DNA from: Meandrina meandrites
Lineage: Eukaryota > Cnidaria > Anthozoa > Scleractinia > Meandrinidae
Assembly: GCA_963693305.1 (NCBI GenBank)
Contig: OY855912.1
Span: 700,001 to 764,000, forward strand
Length of the DNA stretch: 64,000 bases
Direction of reading: 5' to 3'
In this document: positions 32,001 to 43,900 of the stretch, piece by piece
Layout of the letters: every line of letters starts with the position of its first letter
How positions within the stretch are numbered: the first letter of the stretch is position 1
Program-made: the position numbers and the translations under genes
The notes under the pieces: model-generated
Databases searched by the model: none
What the model saw: the letters and a program-made list of their open reading frames with translations, nothing else
What the model was told of the DNA's origin: nothing

Positions 32001-33796
32001 GGAATGGAAGCCACGTTATGGATACAAGAGAGGGAATGATGAAACACAGGACTGGTTACTGGAGGTGCCTCAGAATGCAGGTATCTTTTGTTGACTACAT
32101 GTAGCTGATGTAATAATGATAATGAATTTGTAAATGCATAAATGTCATATGTATGTGCTTAATTGTGCATCACAACTAAGATTACCTATTTATGCTAAAA
32201 GCTGCAAGGTTTAAAATAACTTAAAAAGTATTTTTTTGGATATTACATGTACAATATTATTCAGACTTTTTTAAAAAACTTAAGATGCAACCTAACAGCT
32301 AAAATATTTAAAATTGCAATATATTCTAATATTCCTTAGATCCCTATGAAGACCAGTTTGAGAAGAAAATTCAAGCCAAGAAGGAAAGAGTTGCCAAGAA
32401 TGAATACCAGCGGCTGAGAAACATAGCAAAAAACAGGAAGATTCCTAGTAAGATGTTGCGTGCTTTTTTCTGTTTATACATAGGTTACATGTATATGATG
32501 TTGCCGACATGTAATTTCTAAGCCAGTCAAGTTTGACACGACCAAACCACTTCGGGTCATGTCACCAAAATGGCCTTGCAGTCAAGGCCTGGGAAAAACC
32601 TTGCAAGTACTAGGCAAATCCTAAAGTGCACTTTGCAGTATGCAATTTCAATATTTCTGACCAGTAAATGTTTTTTTGTCTCTCAGTTCCAAATAAAGAC
32701 CTAGCACCAACATCTGGACGACAAAGCAAAGAACAGGTTAGTAAAAGTCTGTGATACTGAAAACAACTCAAGATCAAGAGCGACATTCTCCTGACTGTTT
32801 TCGTTCACATTGTTTAATTTGATAGAATTTTGTTGTATTTTAGATGATCAAATGTTTCATTCTCCTGACCTGCCTACATGTATTTGAATTTGATGATGTA
32901 ATACATGTACGTTGTGTATCAGGTTTAATTGCTCTCTTTGTCAGGTTCACTGCACTGTTTTACAGCAAACGTTCTGTTTTGGGAAACTGTCAGTAGCCCG
33001 GTGGTAACGTGTCGGTGGCCTGTCAGTGACATGTTGGTGGCTTGCCAGTAACCTGTCACCTGACAGATGACTGGCTGTTTGTGGAGGGAAGCTGTTCTTC
33101 ACTGACAATTACATGTACCAAACATTCATTGAGAAAATTTAGGAATTCATCATTGGTAGTGTCTCGTGTAGTATGCACTGTCAGTGATTTCTGGAATGCT
33201 GCTGGGTTTTTTACATGCAGTATCTTGAAGATTGTACTTACAATCATTTTGAAAACTTAACCTGGTTTAGTTGACTTTTGCACAAAAATTTTATGAATCA
33301 TTTGTATTGGTATTGTTGTGTGTTGTTTCAGGTCTCAACAAAGATAAATGTCAGCAGACTGTCGACTGCATCATTAGGAAAATTTACTGAAAAACTGGTA
33401 AGTGGTGTATTGTTGCCATGTATCATGTGTGTGTACTGTAAGTAATATTAGATTGTGTTTATTACCAAGTAAAGAAAGACATAACTCAAATGCCAGCTTC
33501 GTGTACATGTATCAGGGTTTATAATAAAGAAAGATTTGAAAGCATTCAAATCAACCCCTGTTCATTAATTTGTGTACATATTTTAATAATAATATAATAA
33601 TTTCAGAATAAATATTAATGCTATAAAAACATGACGTTTCCGGCGACAACATGTCACCATTAATGCAAATTTTACAAGGTACAGAACGATATTTATAGAA
33701 AAGAAAGAGTGAAACTAAATTACAATAAATGAGGCATGGAGAACAGAAAAATGTTTACTTAGTTATGCAATAATACAATAAAATTATAATAATATC

Positions 33797-33847
<51 letters not shown>

Positions 33848-35926
33848 TCTTTTAATTGTCTATAGTTAGACCATGTTTTAGCCATTGTTAATTTGAGTTG
33901 TGTTTTATTTCAATTTCAGCCTAAAGAAAAGATTTCCAGGAAAACTGGAAAGAAAAGAAAGGTTAGGCAAAAGGATTCTATTATTTTTTGAACACTGTCT
34001 GTTTGCCAAAGAGAACATCATGAGCCCTATACAGGGACCGTGCAGAGGGAGGGGCTGGGGGGCGAGTGCATGTGGTGAACGATCATTCAGTGTCCTCTGC
34101 CCAAAGACCGAAAACATGGCTTTGCTCAACAATAACTCAAGACAGTTTTAACAACCTGACAATAATAAATAGTCATAGAAAGAACTGGTAACAATAACAG
34201 AAAAGAGAAATTTTGGCATCTTAAAAGAATCTAATTTACATTCTACACCGTTATACACCATTATCATGTTTACGTTGAAGTGTGTTCAGCAAAAACCGTT
34301 GGATTCCTCGTTTGTTTAACAACTATTGACTGTAATACTGATATGGAGTAAATTATATTCTGTAAAACATTGCCTTTTAAGAACTGAATTGTTACTAAAC
34401 ACTTCATTTGTTAAATTTCAAATCCATTTCCCGATATCTGAGAGTAATTAAAATCCATTTTTTTCTGAGGGAGGATGTCCCCTGACCCCCCCCCCCCCTC
34501 TCCCTAGCTGGTTCAGGCTTATTCATTCCTGTTTAAACCCCCTGACTCAAAATCTTGCTGTTCGAGCCCTACCATACTTGCAATACTGCTATATACTACA
34601 ATAATATACATTTTTCTCGGCCAATCCAGTGCAGAGAAATAAAGTCAAAACCAATGATCTTGCTATACTGACACCTTTTTCAGTGCTTGCCGCTGGTTAC
34701 ATATTTTCCTGCATTTACCTCAGTCACGTGTAACAAACTTGTAACTGTTGTTGTTTCTGTCAGCATAAATGTTCAAGTTAGAGTCTATTTTTCGCGATTT
34801 TGCCTGTCCTGTATGTGAGCGAGAAAAGAGAAAGTCTTCAGTTCTTTTTCTTGTTATCTTTCAGTTTGAGCCAGTTGCAGGTGACATGTCAAGTGAACGA
34901 AGCCGAAGTAGGGAACTGGCTGAAAAAATAGCTAAACGGGATCCACTGAATGTTAATAAGGTATTTACAAAATGTGGCTGTCTTGTTGAACTGTAAGAAC
35001 TATTTACAAGTTTTTTTTGTGTATTTAAAAAAAGCTTGATCCTGCTCCGAAAAGATAAACTTGATAAAACACTTAGTTACAAGGTTGCTCTCTGGAAATA
35101 ATTACATTTATACATGTAGTTTGATTACAATGTACTCGTGCACAAGCTTTAAGGATGAAAGTGTTTGTAACTTGATACATCAAGTTCCTGAAAAAATAAT
35201 GTTGACTTCTTTTTCAGGCTGTCAGCCAACACGTAACGGAAACACAGAAAAGGTATGTGATACTTTTGCAAGCGCATGGGTGTCATTTACTGAGATGCAG
35301 AAGCTTATACATTACATGAAGTCCTTGTGAATGCTCTGATTCATAGGATGACAGGAAGGGCGGGAACCTGATTATCAAGGTGGCGGGAACTGAGAAAAAT
35401 GCTGCGAATAATAGAAAAACATTTCACAACATTGCGTAATTATTTCGCAATAGAAAAAGTTCAAACGAAGCGGGAACCACTTATAAGAAGGTGAGGGATG
35501 AAAGTCACGGGAAGCGAAAAGTTCAAACCTCCCTGCCCCTTCCCCCCCCCCCCCCCCCGATCTCAGCTTCTAGTCTAGTACCCAGTTGTTCAACGGGGGG
35601 ATAGCGCTATCCGACTGGAAAAATGGCTCTCCGGTGGATAAGTGTTGACAAAACAAACTTCGCTACCCACTGGATAGTGATTTATCCAGTGGATAGTGTT
35701 ATCCAACCTTTGAACAACTGAGATATATTTGTGTGGATGTGTACAGGTGTAGGACTAAGTTGATGAGTTATTTTTCTTTTCCAAACTTTGCAGGGCAGGC
35801 GAGTCAAGAAATAAAGGAACTGGGAAAGGAAAGAAAGGAAAAGGAAAGCCTAATGTACAAGGAAAAAACAAGAAACCAACTGGCAAATCTGGACGAAAAT
35901 CTGGAAAGAAAAAAACTAAGATCTAA
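28924..35926 (+). CDS. RRS1: Ribosome biogenesis regulatory protein RRS1, complete, 14 exons
   Basis: RRS1, with RPF2, brings the 5S RNP (5S rRNA, RPL5, RPL11) into the pre-60S particle in the nucleolus. Exons, all GT-AG with matching phase: 28924-29090, 29819-29891, 30350-30388, 30739-30777, 31049-31099, 31306-31356, 32002-32080, 32340-32447, 32687-32736, 33332-33397, 33920-33961, 34865-34960, 35218-35252, 35794-35926. The joined frame is 342 residues, close to the family size. Family signatures are LARDNTQLLYNAVWKLP, the LPEPRTVIPREKP linker, KWEEFAKRKGI, RYGYKRGNDETQDWLLEVP, EDQFEKKIQAKKERVAKNE and PKEKISRKTGKKRKFEP. The C-tail is a Lys/Gly-rich run, as in vertebrates, and suits nucleolar RNA binding. 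The ATG sits in aacATGg context. AATAAA lies at 36359. The human gene has no coding introns as I recall, so the split structure here is notable. Confidence 0.95.
31619..31637. repeat. Poly-C tract in an RRS1 intron
   Basis: An uninterrupted run of C, one of several long C runs in this part of the window (others near 34487, 35541, 36817 and 36969). Such tracts are length-unstable and error-prone in sequencing. Confidence 0.8.
33797..33847. repeat. (AAT)n microsatellite in an RRS1 intron
   Basis: About 17 uninterrupted trinucleotide repeats, with degenerate AAT-rich sequence upstream. It lies within the intron between the exons ending at 33397 and starting at 33920. Confidence 0.9.
35583..35720. 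mobile_element. MITE-like element with CAGTTGTTCAA termini, RRS1 intron 13
   Basis: The left end cagttgttcaac (35583) faces ttgaacaactg (ending 35720). Inside, ccactggata, tatccagtgga and gtggata words form further inverted pairs. It is 138 bp with no coding capacity. It lies in the last RRS1 intron, close to the 3' acceptor at 35793. Confidence 0.65.
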
Positions 35927-36734
35927 TCTGATGCCGAACTGTTGGAATGAAAAACGCTCCGAGACAATGGAGCGGAAATAACAATCCTCTCACAACAAAT
36001 GCTTGATTGCGACTCTAAAAAGACATGTTATTTGTGGACTTTTCTGCCACGAGTCTTCGACGTACATTACCATTTGCCCAGTGGATCTATAGATTACCAG
36101 ACAAGTGCCGCGATATAATGTTCCTTGCACTTTGCGGCCAATGGCAGTCAGCAGTAATATAAGAATGACATGCCAGTGCCAGAGCAGACAAATGGCTGGG
36201 GAAGCCTGGAGCTGTGTCCAATTTCAAAGCCCGCAGCCATAATGCGGAAACCGAAATGGAGGACTTCGATTTTCGCTCTCCACAATTGAACCCCTGGGCT
36301 GTGCATCGTGGTGATACTCGCTTCTGAGCTAACAGGAAATAACTGGGTTACACAGAAAAATAAATAGTCAACATTGTGATGAAAAAATGTCGTATTATGT
36401 GTTCATTTATACGTATCCTCTGGTGATTATCTGATATACATGTAATTATGACCAAGCGTGAGGTGAAGATATCTTATTAACCACAAGCGTGAAAGTCATC
36501 GGCCCTGGGTCCCGGATATAAGCAGGCTGTAGACCTCCACTTTCTTTATTCCTGGATTGATCACTGCGTTCTAGTTTCTTTCCGTCGGTGTTTTCCGCGA
36601 CGCAGAACTTTCGGAGACTCGCGCTGATTCCCGAGCCCGAGGCTCACGTAAAAAGCGATTGACCAAAAAAATAAAAGAAATAAAGTGACCTTAATTATAA
36701 GCAACAACAAGTCCATTGGTCGTTCTTTTGAGTA
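35927..36734. other. RRS1 3' UTR and downstream intergenic DNA
   Basis: No coding frame is supported. A candidate polyadenylation signal AATAAA occurs at 36359-36364, about 430 bp after the stop codon. I see nothing else. Confidence 0.45.
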
Positions 36735-37069
36735 TACCGTAAATTCCGGTTATAAGCCCCCCGGTTATAGGCCCACAAACCTGGAAACAAAAAGATATGC
36801 ATCCGGTTATAAGCCCCCCCCCCGGATGTAAGCCCCCCTCTGCTAGATCACAGTACCGAACAGGGCTAAATGTCGCTTTGTTATGACTTTTTAAGTTAAA
36901 AAACGTATTCCGATCAACACTGCAGTGGCTCGTTTCGTAACGGTTTTTTTATTCCGCTTATAACTCCCCCCCCCCACCCCCACTGGATATAAGCCCCTCC
37001 ATTTGTAAGCCCACGCAAAAAAATTCGAAGTTGTATAAGCCCAGGGCATGTAACCGAAATTTTACGGTA
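36735..37069. mobile_element. MITE-like element with TACCGTAAA termini
   Basis: The left end taccgtaaattccggtt (36735) faces aaccgaaattttacggta (ending 37069), an imperfect 18-bp terminal inverted repeat flanked by TA. The interior repeats the words ggttataagcccc, gatgtaagcccccc, tataagcccctcc and tataagcccag. There is no open frame. It is probably a non-autonomous DNA transposon. Confidence 0.7.
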
Positions 37070-37084
37070 ATCACCCTCTCGGAT

Positions 37085-37162
37085 AATGGCCGTTTTTATA
37101 CTAGAGACGCGTTACCCGTCTGGACGAGCTTCGGCAAAAATTTTGTAATTCGTCCGGTTATC

Positions 37163-37193
<31 letters not shown>

Positions 37194-37382
37194 GTTACCC
37201 GTCCAGATGAGCTACTTTTCGAAATCCGTCGTTCAAGACGCGTTTCGAAAAGTAGCTCGTCTAGACGGGTAACGCGTCTTCTGCCCGTCTTTATACTAGA
37301 GACGGATAACCAGACGACTTACAAAATGTTTGCCGAAGCTCGTCCAGACGGGTAACGCGTCTCTAGTATAAAAACGGCCATT
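37085..37382. mobile_element. Fully palindromic 298-bp MITE
   Basis: From aatggccgttttta (37085) to its reverse complement ending at 37382, the element reads as one long inverted repeat centred near 37233. Both halves contain ctagagacgcgttacccgtc, the gacgagctt/aagctcgtc words, the gtctttatactagagacgg block and gagctacttttcgaaa. The halves differ at scattered positions. It lies 550 bp upstream of the ZZEF1 start codon, so it could influence that promoter. Confidence 0.8.
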
Positions 37383-37868
37383 TTTTCTTATCGCATTTTG
37401 CCGCCATCCACCATAACAGGAACCCATCTCCTGACCATAACTGAAAGTGCTACTGAAACGAAATTTTCGTATCCTTTTTTATTTGCCCAATTTATAGTTT
37501 CTATCATGCTTATAATCATGGCAAAATTTTGTTTAAAATACGAAATGGAAAGTGTTCTTTTACCACTAATACAACTAGTGACGTCACAAGGCCTTTTTTT
37601 GACGGCGCCAAGAATTAGATGGCCGCCTACCCTTCGCTCTGCGACTACAAACTTTTGCGGTACAGTTATTCGCGTACAGTAACATACGACGGCTATAATT
37701 GTTTTATTGCTTTTTGTGTTCTGTCATTGTACACAGACGAGGAGCTGAGTGAAAATGGTTTGTTTCCTGAAAAAAAAATGCGAGCAATTTAGCTCGCGCC
37801 AGTCCCTATCAATTAGTGGGCAATCGGCAAGCCCATAGAAGGACTGGGTACTTCACTTTCGATTCAAT

Positions 37869-37926
37869 ATGGCGAAGCTCTAAAATGTGCAAAACCAGGA
37901 AAAAAGCTCACTTAAAACACCCCTGA
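37869..37926 (+). promoter_or_regulatory. Two short uORFs before ZZEF1
   Basis: ATG at 37869 encodes four codons and a stop (37881-37883). ATG at 37885 encodes 13 codons ending in TGA at 37924-37926, three bases before the ZZEF1 ATG at 37930 and in its frame. The first lies in a caatATGGCGaag context resembling a YY1-type start-site element. Whether both are in the mRNA depends on the unknown transcription start. Confidence 0.45.
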
Positions 37927-37929
37927 AGG

Positions 37930-40900
37930 ATGGGAAACGTAACAGCTGGAGGCGTTAACGATGGAGAAGATGATGAAAACGAATTCTATGAGGTATTCAT
38001 TTAATTCAAAGCTTTTTTCGTCAATGAATGCACGGGAAGTATGTCTGGGAGTAATGACCTTAACTGGTTTACACCAATCGGACCTAGTACATTTTTAAAC
38101 CTTCTTTAAAGCTGCAGGAATTATTTGAGTAGAATTCTCATGGCCAATGTTTTAAGTTAAGTACAGCATTTTGCACAAACGTGTTGTGCTTCATTGAATT
38201 AAATATTTAGCATATGGACACATAATGAGCCTCGTAGCCAGCATTTTGATCATGAGTTTATAAATAAATAAGCGTGACTTTTCCCAGCCTTTTACCATAG
38301 CTGAGGAGAGAAGCTGTTTAAAGCAGGTGACTTAATGATTCTCCCTGGATTGTTTTAACACTCCAGTGGCTCTCTAATTCCTTTGGCATTTTACAAAGCT
38401 TAAGTTATTACTACACCTTTTGAATTGAGATAATTTTCACTCGGGTCTTCCTGTGTGATCATTTCTGCTCAATTAGTCGTCACTCGGAATTAAAAATGTT
38501 AAACAGTTTAAGTACCATCGCCAGTCTCCTTGATACACACAAGGCTGATTATTTCCATCTAAAAGAACAAAGTGCCAACAAAATACCTCCCCTAAAAATA
38601 TCTAGCCTTCCTTTTCTCCTGTCTAAAAAACCCTTTTGTTTTAAGATAACTCAAGGAAATATATTCTATTGTGAAAAGATTTCATAATTTTGACCCCCTT
38701 AGATATGATTTTAATGGTCTCTGGCAGAGAATCTCATTTATCCGATAGAGAAAGGAATCTACTGATCTAGAGAGAGTGGGAAAGAATCAAGTTGTGAATC
38801 AATTTTGCATAATTTAAATGCAACTTAACATAGTTTTCAGTTTCATTTATTTAGTACGTCAAATTTTTGCAGTCTTCAGACCCCAATGCATGCAGGGCTT
38901 GATCCTAACCTTTTATACCAAGTGCTTTCCACTTTGGAAAGTACCGTAGATTTCAGATGTTACTTTCCAACTCAAATTTTGCTTGCCAAAATGATGGATT
39001 TAATTGTGCCATACCATACCATATTGTATCTTATCTAGACCTCCTCAGGAGCTCTGTTGATCCTCCAATATTGGAGAGATCAAGAATGTGAGAATGGTTG
39101 AAGTTGTCTTGTTTGAGACAGAAAATCATTGTCAGATGGTTATCTTATCGTTTGATTAATTTTTGTACACACTTTTTTTTTACTTAAGCCTTAGTGTAAA
39201 ATGGCTTTAGAATATTACGTATTAATTTATGTTGCCACAGTGTATTTACATGCATGTTATAAAAATTACCCCGGTATGTAATATTCACAATAGTGTATTT
39301 CAGCTTTTTCTTTAATTCTTTAATTTCCCTTAGGATGGAACCGAGACAAGTTCATCTTCAGGTAGTTGTTATATAATCAGCAGTAGGATTTCATACTGTG
39401 ATTGTATTACTTTGTGTGTATGCAACTATTCAGTTACAGTGTACTTCTACAGGGCATTGTCATTACCAATGTACACAAGGTACATGGACCTGCTTTGTAA
39501 TGCTTATTGTTTTAAACTGACTGTTACAGGAGATATCACTGAAGGAGCTTTAGACCTTGCTGTGCTGTTTGATCATGGCTTACTACGAGATGCAGCCTCA
39601 AAGATCAAGTAAGAGTTCAATACAGTTTTGTACAACTGCAATGCAAGGACACTTGCTGCACATGCCTTAATTCTTATTCTTTTCAATCTACATGTATGTT
39701 ATATTACTGCTCAGAGTCAATATCCTGTTCACCATACACAGTAGGTGGGGAAAGTACTGGTGGAAGAGCTGAGGGAAAGAATTTTGTAATATAATGTTAA
39801 TAATTTTTATTATTTTTCCTTTGTAGAGAGGAACCAAATGAGTCTTTTATGCAGCAGCATTCAAGCAGCATTGTAAGGTGGTTGGAAGAAAGAACTTCCA
39901 GACATGAGGTATGCTCATTATCATGAGGTCATCTTTTTAAATTGATGTTTAAGAGAAATTTGCTGTTGATAACAACATACAACTCAAACTTGCATGTTTC
40001 TTGCATGAATAATACAGATCACAATGACAAAAATTTTGCCTCTATATTTAACTCTTTTTTTTGAGTGGGGGTGGAGGAGGTGGCCTTATGGTTAGTGTGC
40101 TGAACTCCAGTTCACATGATCTGGTTTGAGTCATAATTGTGCTTGTTGGCAAGACACTTGTCTTTTAAAGGGTCTCTCTTCACCCAGAGGTACAAAAACG
40201 TATCAGGTGGGATCTTGCTTGCAGTTACCTTGTGATGGACTACTGTAGCATCCCATGGTCCAGGGAGGGGTAGAAATATTCCAGAGAAATAGTTGGTTAA
40301 TATTGGGGAAACCAGGATAAGTTCCAGCTAAGTGGGCCACTATATATAGACCCTGGTATTGTAAAGCCTACTAGTCAAGAGGAATTTACCATTTTACTGA
40401 TATTGAATTATAGCTCATTGGATAAGTGCTTGGCAAAAAAATGATTAAGTTATTTATTTCTTGTCTCTGTTGTAGGAATATGTCAGTCTTTCACAGTTCA
40501 CTGACATGTTAACAGGGAGAGGAGCTAGCAAGGAAGATTGTTTAGAGGTTTGTTATAAAGCTAATTGGGATTAAACAGTGCTGATTAAACACTACTTGTT
40601 GTCAGTCTTTGTTCTTAGGGTGGGAGAAGCAGTTTATATTGGAACCACCGGGTGGTATGGATGGGAGGGGCTTGGGGCGAGACAAGAAAAAACTGACTGC
40701 AAACTCTTTTGTAATTTTTGAGGATATGCCCATCAGCCCAGCAACGGACAAGCTGATCGGCCAATTTAAATTTAAATCAAGGATCTCGCAATCAACTGTC
40801 GCTGTGGCAATCCAATGGCCCGTGTTCAAACCCTATTGTTGGCACTCGCACAATCTTTTCTTTCTTTTTTTCTTTTTTCCCTCTGACATGTTTTTTCTTT

Positions 40901-43900
40901 CTTTTTTCCCCTAAGAAGCTAATAAGTGCTTCCCGCTTATAATAGTAAATTATTTTGCTCAATATTCATGCATTGTATGCATCATGTTATTAAAACCCAT
41001 GCTTGCCAGGAGCCGGCGTTCATTTCAATGTCATGAATAACATTGTCTAATTAAAAATCTTTTTGTTTTTTTGCAGTTATTCAGTCAATTTGATGCTGAT
41101 GGAGAAGGTTTTGCAGATGTAGAAACGTTTTTGGAGGTTTGTGAATTGTGCAGTTCCATAAAATATCCCTACCCACCCTATGGAAGGCCAATGGAAATTT
41201 GGAGGGGGTAGGGGGTCCCAAAAGCCAAATTTTTAAAAGGAAAATATGGGGTTTAACTGTAATTTCCAGAGGGTGGGGGATTCAAACCAAAAAACCTTCT
41301 GTGGGAGGGTTATGGATATTTTCTGGAACAACACAGTTTTAAATAATATTTGCACCATGTACAATGTAACCAGTAGGTTTGTGGCCATCATCAAGATGAT
41401 GGAAACATTTTTGCATTTACAGTATGTTGGGATGCAATTGTGTTATAATGCATTTAAATTTATTCAGAGCATAAAATGCATTCTGACTATAGTTTGCTTT
41501 TTGTTGAGCAGCACTGTAAATGGCAGCTTTCAGAGGTTACAATTCAGCAGTATTTGTTTAGAATTACTCCTGTAAAGAGAAAGACACTGTGTGAGTTAAT
41601 AATCATCAACTATTGGTGGCTGATGTTCCTCTTCCTTTATGCAGACTCTATCAGGTCTTGGTGGTGGGATCAGCCCCAAAGGAGATTTAAGAACTTCTAT
41701 CAAGACACTACAAAACTGCTGCCTTACACCAGGTACAAAATATTAACAAATAGCCAGAGTGTAACTGCTGCCACCGGGTTAGCTCAATCTTGGGAGAATG
41801 CTGGACTGCTATGTGGGGAATCGATGGGGTCAAGGGGTTGGAGCCCAGACCGGACCAACACTCAGGACCTTAAAATAACTGAGGAGAATGTGCTGCCTTT
41901 GTAATTACATCTGCAAATAGTTAGACCTTATTAATAGTCTTCTAGCTCAGATAAGGATTGTAAATATAAACTGTAGGCCCCATCTCCTGTATCTTCAGTA
42001 TTAATGGTCAGCAGGGGTTTTAAAGAACCCACACACTATTTGTAGGGCATGAAGCTGCTGGTGTTGTGGTGTGGAGTTCGTCTGTATACTCTCAGCAGGT
42101 TCATATCAGCAAACATACTGTCAATAATTCAACCAACCCGCTTAAAAAACAAATAAAGAAGATGTGAAGATGAGTTTCGAAGGCTTACCCTCTTCAACAA
42201 GCTACAAAGCTATCTCCTATTAGTAGAATTCTACTAGTACACTAATGCAAATGCTGCAATGTGATTGGCTGAGCTATTGAACACTATCAGCCATTAGTGT
42301 GCAGTTGCCGAAGGTCGTCCACAAAATGCGACGTTTTTATCGTTTTTCCGAAGTTTTAGAAGGAAGTTTAAATGTAAATGGATGATAAAATTCCTGAGAA
42401 GATTAAAAGAAGGACATCAGCGGTTTCTTGACTTTAAAAGCTTGAAATTATTGAAAAACCGGTGCACGCGCGTAAACAACTGCAAATTTACCAAGGACAA
42501 TTCAATGCGTGCGATTTTGTTAAAACGTTAAGTTCGATAATGCGTTGGAAAATAATTAGAAACCATTATTTGCGTTTATTTCAGTCAGAATTCTACTAAA
42601 ACAATTAGATTATTCGCTCTCAATTTCTTTGAGGTGATAGTTGATTCGGCCTGCGGCCTCATCAACTATCACCTCATAGAAATCTTGAGCTCATAATCTA
42701 ATTGTTAATTAGTAGATGTCCATGTAGCATCACATACATATCATACACAACAAATCATGGCATTTGTTATTTCTAATCTCAGTTAAAGGACTGGTGTTCC
42801 TATTCAGTATTCACAGGTTGCTTCATTAACAAAACAAATATCTTTTAATTGGCAGGATTTGTGGACACTTTTGCTGACAACAAGGAAGCAGTAGTGAATC
42901 ATGGGCGTAAACTGCTTAAGGTGAGTATAGACAACACAAACTGCTATAACAGTTCTTTTTCAATACATGCATATCTTTAGTTATCAGATTTGTTTAGATA
43001 AAGCATTGCTGTGCCCTTGCTCTTCTCATATGGTAACATTATATACAATATAATTATTTTATAATTTTTGTGTGTTGCATCGTACTTTGTAGTTCTTACT
43101 GAGAAACAGAGCCTGTAGTACATCTCTTCCTTTGCCTGCCTTGGAAGGATTCTGCAACACTTCTGAGATGAGACTCAAAGTTTTACAGGCCTACATGGAT
43201 GCACTAAAAGAGAAAGGTAAAGACCTGGTCTTGGTAGCAAGCTGAGTGTCTGAAAAAAAGCCAACAAGTGTATTTATACCTCCTCTCACTGCATGTAACA
43301 TGCAACATTATGCATCAGTGGATGGAGGCACTAAAAGACTCCTGTCCAAGAACATAAAGATGATGCTTCAGCAATCAAACTTCTTGATCGACGATGGTAG
43401 TGAGTCTGTTTAGTGTGCTACAGTGTAACATCAAGCCTGGTACATATTAACTGTTTAATATACTAAGAAGGTTTTTCCTTGAAATGAACTGCAACCAAAT
43501 CACATAGTGCATGACATCAAGTTTTGTCACATAATCACATGGGCCGAGTTGTTCATTAATACAAGAGAAATTGAACCCTCGATTAACTTTTAATCCTGGG
43601 TTAGGGTTAATCGGCTTTCGAACAACATGGCCATGATCTTGTTGCATTCTCTTTACATTCAGTTGCACACCTAACTGTGACAGACAACAACAATAACTTT
43701 TGCTTGCCACAAAAAATTGCCAAGTGCATACCAGTGTCAACTGGTCAGAAACTTGGACAAATACATAATCACATTGAGTCTGTCTGTTCTATCTTTAATA
43801 CTTCTTATTTGCCTTATGAGCTGAAGTACAGAAGCAGGTACCATCAGTGGAAGAAGGTGAAGTGCTCAAGCCTTTGATGAAATGTTACACAGGACTTGAA

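Noticed and set aside
32984..33075. Possible short tandem repeat (ggtggcctgtcagt-like words) in an RRS1 intron
   Set aside because: About four imperfect words of uneven spacing; too irregular to define a unit by eye.
33900..34151. Open frames on both strands around an RRS1 exon
   Set aside because: They overlap the 42-bp exon 33920-33961 in other frames or run into intron. The spliced RRS1 frame explains the coding signal.
41476..41904. 142-codon open frame in the ZZEF1 region
   Set aside because: It runs through intron, an exon in the wrong frame and a SINE. The real exon is 41645-41732 in another frame.
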